DNA of 64,000 nucleotides. It comes from an uncultured bacterium (GTDB lineage Bacteria > Verrucomicrobiota > Kiritimatiellia > CAIKKV01 > CAITUY01). This document shows, piece by piece, positions 1 to 7,850 of this stretch. How positions within the stretch are numbered: the first letter of the stretch is position 1; each line of letters starts with the position of its first letter. The translations under genes and the position numbers were made by a program. The notes beneath the pieces were generated by a model. It had not been told where the DNA came from and made no database searches. It saw nothing but the letters and a program-made list of their open reading frames with translations. The DNA lies in the NCBI GenBank assembly GCA_903908715.1, contig CAIVSY010000016.1, forward strand, positions 83,850 through 147,849. Direction: 5' to 3'.

Positions 1-1
1 G

Positions 2-874
2 AATGACATTGTCACGTACTTGAAGGCCCATCCGGAAATCAAGGACGTGATTATTTCCGGCGGCGATCCGCTGACCATGGCCACATCCCTCTTGGAACGC
101 ATCCTCATGGCCGTGCGGTCAGTGCCAAGCGTCGAAATCATCCGGCTGGGGACCCGCGTCCCCGTGGTGCTGCCGCAGCGGATTACGAATGAGCTAACGC
201 AAATGCTGGCAAAGTATCATCCGGTCTGGGTTAATACCCATTTTAATCATCCCAATGAGGTTACGCCTGAATCACAAGCGGCGTGCGCACGGCTGGCCAA
301 CGCGGGGATACCCCTTGGCAACCAAAGCGTCCTGCTGAAGGGGGTTAATGACTCTCCGCAAGTCATGGAAGAACTCTGCAGGGCTCTGGTGAGGTCGCGA
401 GTGCGGCCGTACTACCTCTTTCAATGCGACCTGGTTCGTGGCGTGGAGCATCTGAGGACGCCCCTGAGCCGAGGAATCGAGATCATGGAGTATCTGCGTG
501 GCCGATTGAGCGGGTTGGCAATCCCCACCTTCGTTGTGGATACACCCCATGGGGGTGGGAAGATTCCTATTCTCCCCAATTACATTGTCTCAATGAGTCC
601 CAGTCATACCGTGCTGCGAAATTACGAGGGTATGATTGTGAATTATCCTGAACCCGTCGTGCGGGAAACGCATGGTCGAGCCAACAATTGCGGCAAGAGC
701 CATACTCCGGGGGTTTGGGAATTATCGGCCGGTCATTCATCCGTCATAGCCCCATCGGGTGCTGCGCGGCAGAAGCGAAGAGCAGGCAGGAAAAACCATC
801 GTGCTGAAGATGTTGCTACGCATCCCGAGTTCAGTAGCCTGCTTCAGTCCATCCTCTCGGAATCGGGAGGCTGA
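2..874 (+). CDS. kamA: lysine 2,3-aminomutase, 5' end cut by the window
   Basis: Radical SAM/PLP enzyme that converts L-lysine to L-beta-lysine. The frame is open to the window edge (the TTG at 20 in the ORF track is internal), so the N terminus with the CxxxCxxC cluster motif lies outside. What remains carries the family hallmarks: ISGGDPL, THFNHPNE, FQCDLVRGVEHLRT, VDTPHGGGKIP and LRNYEG. The Asp of QCDL and the Asp of VDTPHGGG correspond to the two acidic residues that hold the lysine side-chain amine in characterised lysine aminomutases. That argues for lysine rather than glutamate as substrate. The last 70 or so residues, after NYPEPVV, are a poorly conserved tail. Two ATP-grasp genes follow on the same strand, which suggests beta-lysine feeds a ligase pathway rather than EF-P modification or catabolism. 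Confidence 0.9.
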   Translation, partial: NDIVTYLKAHPEIKDVIISGGDPLTMATSLLERILMAVRSVPSVEIIRLGTRVPVVLPQRITNELTQMLAKYHPVWVNTHFNHPNEVTPESQAACARLANAGIPLGNQSVLLKGVNDSPQVMEELCRALVRSRVRPYYLFQCDLVRGVEHLRTPLSRGIEIMEYLRGRLSGLAIPTFVVDTPHGGGKIPILPNYIVSMSPSHTVLRNYEGMIVNYPEPVVRETHGRANNCGKSHTPGVWELSAGHSSVIAPSGAARQKRRAGRKNHRAEDVATHPEFSSLLQSILSESGG

Positions 875-930
875 GGGTTGGAATTGCAGCTTGCGTTCTT
901 CCCCTTTTCACACTCGGCAAGGAATTGATC

Positions 931-1923
931 GTGAAAACCAGAATCGGAATGACATACGATTTGCGCAGCGATTATCTCGCCTTGGGATATAAGGAGGAAG
1001 AAGTGGCAGAGTTCGATGCGGATATCACCATCGACTCGCTGGAGGCAGCCATCCATGACTTGGGATACACTCCCGTTCGGATTGGAAACGCCCGGAAATT
1101 GTGTGCAAGGCTATGTGTCGGAGACAGATGGGATATGGTATTCAATATTGCCGAGGGTATGGGGGACCGGAATCGCGAAGCCCAGGTACCAAGTCTATTG
1201 GATATTTTCAAGATCCCATACACTTTTTCCGATCCATTGGTCTGCGCGGTGACCCTCGATAAGGCGGTCGCGAAGCGAATCCTCCAGTCCGCAGGCATCC
1301 GTACACCTCGGTTTCAGGTTGTTCAGACAGCAGCAGACTGCAGCCAGGTCGATTTGGGTTACCCGCTTTTTGCGAAGCCCATAGCTGAAGGCACCGGTAA
1401 AGGGATAGATAAGGACTCGAAAGTTGATTCCGTGGAGCAACTTCAGGCGATCTGTGCGGCGTTGCTGGCAAGACATCAGCAGCCTGTGCTTGTTGAGGAA
1501 TATCTTCCTGGCCGTGAGTTCACGGTTGGAGTTCTTGGATCCGGCCGTACGGCTCGCGTGTTGGGCACAATGGAGGTTGCGATTCGCCCTAATGCAGAGA
1601 CCTCCATTTATTCATACGAAGTCAAGGAAAAGTGTGATGAGTTTGTGGACTATAGTCGACCTGCACGCACACCCGAAATATTGGCGGTTGAACAACTTGC
1701 ATTGGCTGCATATAAGGCATTGGAAGTCCGTGATGCCGGGCGTGTGGATATCAGAATGGATCGAGATGGCGCTGCAGCCTTCATGGAAGTTAATCCGTTG
1801 CCAGGCTTGAATCCTGGTCACTCCGATCTGCCGATGATTGCGACTCAGGAGGGAATGTCATACAAGGAACTGATCGGCTCTGTTTTGGAGAGCGCATTCC
1901 GCAGGGCTGCTGGCGCCAAATGA
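931..1923 (+). CDS. D-alanine--D-alanine ligase-like ATP-grasp enzyme
   Basis: About 330 aa, close to the length of Ddl. The family forms an amide between two amino acids through an acyl-phosphate. Visible features are an N-terminal domain with VFNIAEG, an ATP-grasp core (PLFAKPIAEGTGKG, PVLVEEYLPGREFTVGVL) and the metal-binding C-terminal segment DIRMDRDG...FMEVNPLPGLNPGHSDLP. The track starts at TTG 925; GTG 931 is preferred because AAGGA sits about 7 bases upstream. The stop overlaps the next start as ATGA. A second paralogous ATP-grasp follows directly and a lysine aminomutase precedes it, so an ordinary peptidoglycan role is less likely than ligation of beta-lysine or a similar amino acid. 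That substrate is inference. Confidence 0.8.
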   Translation: MKTRIGMTYDLRSDYLALGYKEEEVAEFDADITIDSLEAAIHDLGYTPVRIGNARKLCARLCVGDRWDMVFNIAEGMGDRNREAQVPSLLDIFKIPYTFSDPLVCAVTLDKAVAKRILQSAGIRTPRFQVVQTAADCSQVDLGYPLFAKPIAEGTGKGIDKDSKVDSVEQLQAICAALLARHQQPVLVEEYLPGREFTVGVLGSGRTARVLGTMEVAIRPNAETSIYSYEVKEKCDEFVDYSRPARTPEILAVEQLALAAYKALEVRDAGRVDIRMDRDGAAAFMEVNPLPGLNPGHSDLPMIATQEGMSYKELIGSVLESAFRRAAGAK

Positions 1924-3473
1924 AGGACCGGCATCCATCGGTATTGGTCTTACATCATGCCGTTGCTGCCAGCAATAGCTCCTCTACTGCTGCCAGTGAT
2001 GCTGGCGTTATGGATGAAGTGCAGTCGGTTGTCGCAGCACTGCAGCAGCTTGGAATGCCACACCGGATTGCTTCTGTCGCCCGCCTGCAGGATCTCCCCC
2101 CCCTCTTGCAGGCGGCTAGCGAGCCTATTGTTTTTAACCTTGTCGAAAATTTCCCGGACGGCAGGACGGATCATGCAATGCAGGTGCCCACCCTTTGTGA
2201 GGCATTCGGGAAAGTGTGCACGGGTAATGATAGTTCATCACAGACACTGTGCCTGAATAAGTGGAGGACGAAAGGCGTTTTACGCGCGGCAGGTCTGCCT
2301 GTCCCAGAGGGTATAGTGGTCTTGCCGGGAACTTGCCTGACCTATGCCTTGCTCCCACCCAAGCCGTGGATTGTGAAACCCCTTTCGGCAGACGCCAGCG
2401 AAGGCATTCATGCGGGATCCGTTGTATCAGAAGACTTGCGCGCTCTCAACCGTGCCATTGCCAAGGTTCATAAGTCCTTTCATCAACCTGCGCTGGTGGA
2501 ATCATTTTTTGGCTGTCGAGAGTTGAATGTGGCCATCCTTCAGAAGGGCGGACGACTCAAGGCTCTCCCTGTGTCGGAAATCGAGTTCAGAAATTATTCA
2601 GGAAATCGCCCGAAGGTTGTTGACTATAAGGCGAAATGGGCCCCTGAATCATTTGAATATCGCAACACCGTACGCGTTGTGCCCGCATCCATTTCCCCTG
2701 CTCTCTCTCGCCGTATTGTCCGCAGTGCGCTCAAGGCGTGGCATGCATTGGGGTGTCGCGATTATGCGCGCATTGATTTCCGACTGGATGATGGTGGAGA
2801 TTTTGTGATTTTGGAAGCCAATCCAAACCCTGACATCGCTCCCGAAAGCGGATTTGCCGCATCCCTGACTGCGGCCGGACTCGAGTTCCGCCAATTTGTT
2901 AGATGCGTTGTGCATAACGCCATGAGCCGCTTGCCCGCCCATGATCGATCCTGCAGGCGTTCTCTTTGTTCACTTTCATCCAGAAAGGAAGGCGTTTCTA
3001 TTCGAAGAACAGAATCCTGCGATCGTGATTCCATTCTTGGCTTTATGCGAGATACCGGGTTCTTCCATCCTGGTGAAATCGATGTCGCCAGGGAGGTTCT
3101 TGATGATGCTATTAAAGGCGGTGCATCCGGCCATTACCAATCCTTTTGTCTTTGTGAAGGGGTTATCCCGGTGGGATGGATCTGCTTTGGACCAACGCCG
3201 TGTACCGTCGGGACGTATGATATTTATTGGATTGGCGTCTGCCCGAAGCATCAGGGGATGGGGTATGGGCGGGCATTACTGGAATATTCAGAAAGAATTA
3301 TGCGCAAAAGTAAGGGGCGTATGGCCATTATAGAGACTTCCGGCCGTGCAGGTTATGACGCGACGAGAGGTTTTTACCTGGCTAACGGTTATCGTGAAAT
3401 TGCGCGCGTCCCTGATTTCTATGCTATGGATGACGCTAGGGTGATCTACACGAAGCCGCTTGTTTTTTCTTGA
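1920..3473 (+). CDS. ATP-grasp ligase fused to GNAT acetyltransferase
   Basis: 517-aa two-domain protein. Residues 1 to about 335 are a Ddl-like ATP-grasp (VFNLVENFPDG, PWIVKPLSADASEGI, CRDYARIDFRLDDGG, ILEANPNPDIAP). Residues about 352-517 are a GNAT N-acetyltransferase with the acetyl-CoA loop HQGMGYGRALL and a typical FYLANGY end. The start overlaps the preceding stop by four bases, so the two ligases are translationally coupled. ATP-grasp plus GNAT in one chain recalls N-acetylglutaminylglutamine synthetase, but the domain order is reversed and the ATP-grasp subfamily differs. With KamA upstream, an acetylated beta-lysyl dipeptide or amide (osmolyte or secondary metabolite) is a reasonable inferred product. 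AblB, which acetylates beta-lysine, is also a GNAT. The true substrate is unknown. Confidence 0.8.
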   Translation: MKDRHPSVLVLHHAVAASNSSSTAASDAGVMDEVQSVVAALQQLGMPHRIASVARLQDLPPLLQAASEPIVFNLVENFPDGRTDHAMQVPTLCEAFGKVCTGNDSSSQTLCLNKWRTKGVLRAAGLPVPEGIVVLPGTCLTYALLPPKPWIVKPLSADASEGIHAGSVVSEDLRALNRAIAKVHKSFHQPALVESFFGCRELNVAILQKGGRLKALPVSEIEFRNYSGNRPKVVDYKAKWAPESFEYRNTVRVVPASISPALSRRIVRSALKAWHALGCRDYARIDFRLDDGGDFVILEANPNPDIAPESGFAASLTAAGLEFRQFVRCVVHNAMSRLPAHDRSCRRSLCSLSSRKEGVSIRRTESCDRDSILGFMRDTGFFHPGEIDVAREVLDDAIKGGASGHYQSFCLCEGVIPVGWICFGPTPCTVGTYDIYWIGVCPKHQGMGYGRALLEYSERIMRKSKGRMAIIETSGRAGYDATRGFYLANGYREIARVPDFYAMDDARVIYTKPLVFS

Positions 3474-3554
3474 GTTTCAGGCGTTCGGCGTGATAACAAT
3501 TTCACCCACTCAGTACCAGGTAAGGACTGTACCAAACAGGAGGCACGACGGCTC

Positions 3555-4388
3555 ATGGGTTGGTTTATCAAAAAACAGCAGCCGGTCGCCAAGCCGGAGC
3601 CTAGGGAGGACATATGGATCCAATGTCCATCCTGTAAGGCGCATATTTTCAAGGATGAGTGGGAGAAAGATCTCAAGGTTTGCAAGGAATGCAATTACCA
3701 CGAACGCCTCACATGGAAAGAACGGGTTGATATCCTTCTGGATCCCAAGTCGTTCAAGGAGATTGCATCCCGGATCTCCTTTAACGATCCGTTGAAATTC
3801 TCGGATGCCAAGGGAAGCTATGCTTCCAAGGCTGCCGAGAACCGAGGAAAGACAGGGCTCAATGAATCCATCGTTACTGGCACCGGAAAACTGCACGGCG
3901 TAAGGGTGACAGTTGCCGTAATGGACTTTCGTTTCCTGGGGGGCAGCCTGGCAAGCGGTACGGGCGAGAAGTTCCTGCAGGCCGGGATGTTTGCATTGAA
4001 GCATAAACAGCCTTTCATAGTATTCTCCGCGTCCGGTGGAGCCCGGATGCATGAAGGCATTATCTCCTTGATGCAAATGCCCAAGACTTGTGCTGTCCTG
4101 GCCCGCTTGCGGGAGGCTAAGGTTCCGTATATCTCGGTCATGACTGACCCCACGACAGGCGGTGTCTCGGCAAGTTATGCCATGGTTGGAGACATCCACA
4201 TCGCCGAACCGCGCGCATTGATCGGTTTTGCCGGTAGACGCGTCATTGAGGAGACCATTAAGCAGAAATTGCCCGACAGTTTTCAAACGGCGGAGTACCT
4301 GCTTGCTCATGGTTTTGTGGACATCATTGTCGCCCGCAAGGACATGAAAGACACCCTCCATCGACTGATGAAATATTGTTCGCGCTGA
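3555..4388 (+). CDS. accD: acetyl-CoA carboxylase carboxyltransferase, beta subunit
   Basis: 277 aa, normal for AccD. The protein transfers carboxyl from biotin to acetyl-CoA, forming malonyl-CoA for fatty-acid synthesis with AccA. An N-terminal four-Cys zinc ribbon is visible (CPSCKAHIF...CKECNYH), followed by the crotonase fold with FLGGSLASGTGEK, FSASGGARMHEG, TDPTTGGVSASYAM and GFAGRRVIEETI. AGGAGG lies about 11 bases before the ATG. accA follows 46 bases downstream and a biotin-carrier fusion comes next. Separate accD and accA genes adjacent to each other are common in bacteria; the third gene is what is unusual. Confidence 0.96.
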   Translation: MGWFIKKQQPVAKPEPREDIWIQCPSCKAHIFKDEWEKDLKVCKECNYHERLTWKERVDILLDPKSFKEIASRISFNDPLKFSDAKGSYASKAAENRGKTGLNESIVTGTGKLHGVRVTVAVMDFRFLGGSLASGTGEKFLQAGMFALKHKQPFIVFSASGGARMHEGIISLMQMPKTCAVLARLREAKVPYISVMTDPTTGGVSASYAMVGDIHIAEPRALIGFAGRRVIEETIKQKLPDSFQTAEYLLAHGFVDIIVARKDMKDTLHRLMKYCSR

Positions 4389-4434
4389 CCCTTGCCTGCA
4401 GACGAGAATCACTGATCGCCGGAAGGAACGATCT

Positions 4435-5382
4435 ATGACAAACTTGGATTTTGAAAAACCCGTGAGTGATATCGAATCCCGGATTGCCGATCTTAAGCAA
4501 ATGCACCCTTCACCGTCTTCTGAAATAGAGGCGGAGATACGTAAACTGAAGGAGGATCAGATTGCGAACCTGAAAAGGATATACGCGGATCTGACACCGT
4601 GGCAGACCGTTCAGGTGGCACGTCATCCGGATCGACCGCTGATCCGGGATTTTATTGCGGGTGTTTGTTCTGAGTTTATCGAGTTGCACGGGGATCGCCT
4701 TTTTGGAGATGACCAAGGGATGATTGGCGGGTTTGCCACCATAGGAAAACATCGCGTTGTCCTGATCGGACACCAAAAGGGCAGGACACTTGAGGAGAAG
4801 ATCAAGTGCAACTTCGGACAAGCCTGTCCCGAAGGTTACAGAAAAGCATTACGTCTTATGAAGCTGGCGGAGAAGTATCACCTCCCCGTCGTATCCCTTA
4901 TTGACACACCCGGCGCATTCCCGGGAGCGGACGCAGAAGAGAGGGGGCAGGCGGAAGCCATCGCCCGGAATCTGATGGAAATGGCAGCGTTGCACACTCC
5001 GATCGTCGTGATTATAACCGGCGAAGGCGGAAGCGGCGGAGCGATTGGCATAGGTGTCGGGGATACAATTCTCATGCTGAGTCACGCGGTTTACTCTGTA
5101 ATATCCCCGGAAGGGTGTGCTTCCATTCTCTGGCGTGACGGAACCAAGGCTGCGGAGGCCGCCAATGCGCTCAAGATAACGGCGAAATCCCTTCTGTCAT
5201 TGAAAGTCATCGACGAAATTATTCCAGAGCCGGTTGGCGGAGCTCATCGCGATTACCCATCCACAATGAAAGTGGTTGGAAAGTCGATCGAGAGGCATTT
5301 GGACAAACTCAGTCACACATCAACTCACAAGATTGTGAAGCGGCGTTTTGAGAAATTCGCCGCCATGGGGCGATTCAAGTAA
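4435..5382 (+). CDS. accA: acetyl-CoA carboxylase carboxyltransferase, alpha subunit
   Basis: 315 aa, the usual AccA length. An N-terminal helical segment (residues 1-60) is followed by the crotonase-like domain with the AccA signatures DRLFGDDQGMIGG, GHQKGR, NFGQACPEGYRKA, DTPGAFPGADAEERGQ, GEGGSGGAIGIGVGD and SVISPEGCASILWRD. AccA supplies the biotin-binding half of the carboxyltransferase active site, with AccD as partner. AAGGAA precedes the ATG. The gene sits between accD and the biotin-protein fusion with short spacers (46 and 20 bases), consistent with one transcript. Confidence 0.96.
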   Translation: MTNLDFEKPVSDIESRIADLKQMHPSPSSEIEAEIRKLKEDQIANLKRIYADLTPWQTVQVARHPDRPLIRDFIAGVCSEFIELHGDRLFGDDQGMIGGFATIGKHRVVLIGHQKGRTLEEKIKCNFGQACPEGYRKALRLMKLAEKYHLPVVSLIDTPGAFPGADAEERGQAEAIARNLMEMAALHTPIVVIITGEGGSGGAIGIGVGDTILMLSHAVYSVISPEGCASILWRDGTKAAEAANALKITAKSLLSLKVIDEIIPEPVGGAHRDYPSTMKVVGKSIERHLDKLSHTSTHKIVKRRFEKFAAMGRFK

Positions 5383-5402
5383 TTTTAAAGAAAGGACCGA
5401 GC

Positions 5403-7373
5403 ATGGCCAGGAAGAAAGGCACCCAAAAGGAAGCTACGACCACAACAACCAATCGGATTCCCCTTCGCATTACCGATACGACTCTGCGGGATGCGCATCA
5501 ATCGTTGTGGGCTACGCGAATGCGTACCGATGACATCGTGAAGATCCTCGATATCATTGACAATGTTGGCTACTACTCACTCGAAGTATGGGGGGGGGCC
5601 ACTTTTGATGTTTGTCTGCGATTCCTGAGGGAAGACCCATGGGAAAGGCTGCGGATCATAAAGAGTCATGCTCGCAAGACGCCGTTACAGATGTTGTTGC
5701 GCGGTCAGAACATTCTGGGTTACCGTAATTATGCTGACGATATTCTGGAACGATTCATCACCCTCGCCTGTGAGAACGGAATCGACATCTTTCGTATTTT
5801 CGACGCCCTGAATGACACACGGAATCTTGAGAAGGCGATTAAATTCGTCAAGAAATGCGGAGGCCACGCCCAGGGCACAATCAGCTATACCGTCAGCCCT
5901 GTACACACGGTTGATGCCTATGTGGACATCGCAAAGGAGCAGATTGCCATGGGAATTGACTCCCTTTGCATCAAGGACATGGCAGGAATACTGTCTCCCA
6001 TCTCTGCAGAGCGGCTCGTGTCGGCATTGATCCGCGAGACCAAGATTCCCATACAGGTCCATTCTCACATGACAAGCGGAATGGCGTCTGCAAGCTATGT
6101 GGAAGCGGTTCGAGCCGGTGCAGGCGCTATTGATTGCGCGATTTCCCCGATGTCGGGCTTTTCGTCTCAACCTCCCGTTGAGACCATGCTGGCCATCTTT
6201 GATGAGACAAGCTATCACGCGAATCTGGACAAGGACGCTTTGAGGGAAGTCTGCAAGTACTTCACCGAACTAGCTCCAAAGCGACAGTTGGCCCATCACA
6301 AGTCCGAGAACATCATCGATCCGGAAGTGCTGTTGCACCATATTCCCGGCGGCATGATCTCTAATCTGCGCAGCCAACTGGCACAGCAGAATGCGCTCGA
6401 TAAGATTGACCAAGTGTTCGATGAGTTGCCCCGCGTTCGCAAAGATCTTGGCTATCCCCCATTGGTGACGCCGACCAGTCAAATTATCGGCATCCAGGCC
6501 GTTATGAACGTTCTGGCAGGCGAACGGTATGAACTGGTCTCCAAGGAAGTTAAGGATTATGTAAAGGGGCTGTATGGCCGGTCGCCATCCGTAATCAACC
6601 CCGAAGTGCGCGAAAAAATCCTTGGCGATGAGGCGCCGATTACCTGCCGTCCCGCAGACTTGCTCGCACCCATGCTTCCGACCGCTACCGATGGAGTAGA
6701 TCCCAAGTTCATCAAGAAGGAAGAGGATATAATCTCGTATTGCCTCTTCCCGGAAGTTGCCTTGGAATTCTTCAAATGGCGCGCTGCACCTCCAGACCAA
6801 AGGGCGCCAGTGCCTGCAGACCTCGAACTCAAGAAGCAGGAAGAAGAGGAAACGAAGCATCCGACCGCACCGCGTGCTTTTCTGGCACCATCGGACTACC
6901 AGTCTATTGAGCACTTGCTGGGGAAAGTCAGGGACCTGAACTTTTCACAGATCACGATTCAGCATTCCGGTGGGTCAGTCAGTATCAACGCGCATGGTAT
7001 TACGGCCACCCCACATGGCAGTGCGGTGACTGCCCAGCCTTTAGCTCCAGCACCGGCAGTCGTAGCTTCCTCATCGGCGGCTCCCTCCCCTACCCCTGCG
7101 CCCGCCGCCACCCCCCAAGAGTCCGCAGAATCAGGGCCCGCCATCGAAGCACCGCTCAACGGGACGTTCTATCGTTCATCAGCCCCCGGTAAACCCCCTC
7201 TAGTCGAGGAAGGCCAAGAAGTGAAGGCCGGTACTACTGTTTGCATTGTGGAGGCAATGAAGTTGTTTAATGAGATCAAGGCACCTTGCAATTGCCGTAT
7301 TGGCAAGGCCATGGTCGAACATGGAAAACCCGTAAAGAAGGGCTCTGCCCTGTTCACGTATACAAAGCTTTAG
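5403..7373 (+). CDS. OadA/PycB-type carboxyltransferase fused to AccB-type biotin carrier
   Basis: 656 aa. Residues about 16-470 are the carboxyltransferase barrel of the oxaloacetate decarboxylase alpha, pyruvate carboxylase B and transcarboxylase 5S family: TTLRDAHQSLWATRMRT, EVWGGATFD, MLLRGQNILGYRNYADD, IKDMAG and the metal-binding VHSHMTSG. A Pro/Ala-rich linker follows (about 545-580). The C-terminal biotinyl domain has VEAMKLFNEI, where the Lys is the biotin site. This tail is AccB-like, not the usual OadA tail: it keeps the AccB N-terminal segment (LLGKVRDLNFSQITIQ) and NGTFYRSSAPGKPP with the thumb. In an operon with accDA the fusion could move carboxyl from oxaloacetate to AccDA. 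A nine-G run (5590-5598) encodes part of WGGA. No biotin carboxylase is nearby. Confidence 0.88.
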   Translation: MARKKGTQKEATTTTTNRIPLRITDTTLRDAHQSLWATRMRTDDIVKILDIIDNVGYYSLEVWGGATFDVCLRFLREDPWERLRIIKSHARKTPLQMLLRGQNILGYRNYADDILERFITLACENGIDIFRIFDALNDTRNLEKAIKFVKKCGGHAQGTISYTVSPVHTVDAYVDIAKEQIAMGIDSLCIKDMAGILSPISAERLVSALIRETKIPIQVHSHMTSGMASASYVEAVRAGAGAIDCAISPMSGFSSQPPVETMLAIFDETSYHANLDKDALREVCKYFTELAPKRQLAHHKSENIIDPEVLLHHIPGGMISNLRSQLAQQNALDKIDQVFDELPRVRKDLGYPPLVTPTSQIIGIQAVMNVLAGERYELVSKEVKDYVKGLYGRSPSVINPEVREKILGDEAPITCRPADLLAPMLPTATDGVDPKFIKKEEDIISYCLFPEVALEFFKWRAAPPDQRAPVPADLELKKQEEEETKHPTAPRAFLAPSDYQSIEHLLGKVRDLNFSQITIQHSGGSVSINAHGITATPHGSAVTAQPLAPAPAVVASSSAAPSPTPAPAATPQESAESGPAIEAPLNGTFYRSSAPGKPPLVEEGQEVKAGTTVCIVEAMKLFNEIKAPCNCRIGKAMVEHGKPVKKGSALFTYTKL

Positions 7374-7394
7374 AATCAGGCTGTTGCCTGTGGA

Positions 7395-7850
7395 ATGCCG
7401 ATGAATGATGCCTCTGTGACCATAGGTGCCGACGGCGTTGACGTTGGCCAGATTGTTGAGGAAATACGCAAAACTGTTGCGGATAAAATGCAATCCGGTG
7501 CCTATGCCGGAGCGCAACTGGCTCGTGCAGAAAGGTATAATCTCGTTAACCTCAAGAAGCATGAGAACTTTTTCGATGTTTACATGGAAAGCCTTCGCGA
7601 GGCAGTATCTGTCGATATTAATGATTTCGAGATTCGAGAACGACGTGGTTGTGCAGCATTGGTCCTGATTCCATTGAAGAAGGTTATCTGGCAGTTACTG
7701 AAGTTCTACACCTATCGCATGTGGTCACAACAGAATCAGGTTAACGGCCTCCTTCTCTCTGCAATCGAGGAAGTCGACAGGAAGTACAGGGTGCAACTTC
7801 GAACTCTGGAGGATCGTTTAGCCAAGCTCGAATCGAGAGTGGGGACCTGA
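7395..7850 (+). CDS. small protein coupled to a glycosyltransferase, function unknown
   Basis: 151 aa, no enzyme motif recognised. The N-terminal half (VDVGQIVEEIRKTVADKM) and the central hydrophobic segment (VLIPLKKVIWQLLKFYTYRMW) resemble conserved leader regions found beside or inside surface-polysaccharide glycosyltransferases and methyltransferases. The last 40 residues look like a coiled coil (VDRKYRVQLRTLEDRLAKLE). The stop overlaps the glycosyltransferase start as TGATG, so the two are coupled. A membrane-associating or scaffolding partner of the downstream enzyme is a reasonable guess only. The start could also be the ATG six bases further in. Confidence 0.65.
   Translation: MPMNDASVTIGADGVDVGQIVEEIRKTVADKMQSGAYAGAQLARAERYNLVNLKKHENFFDVYMESLREAVSVDINDFEIRERRGCAALVLIPLKKVIWQLLKFYTYRMWSQQNQVNGLLLSAIEEVDRKYRVQLRTLEDRLAKLESRVGT

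Noticed and set aside
925-930. TTG start of the first ATP-grasp gene
   Set aside because: GTG at 931 has better Shine-Dalgarno spacing and begins closer to the conserved domain.
3510-4412. 300-aa minus-strand ORF
   Set aside because: It is antisense across accD and has no recognisable motif.
5403-7373. Plain pyruvate carboxylase subunit B
   Set aside because: The biotin domain is AccB-like and the neighbours are accD and accA, not a pyruvate carboxylase A subunit, so the simple label would hide the point.
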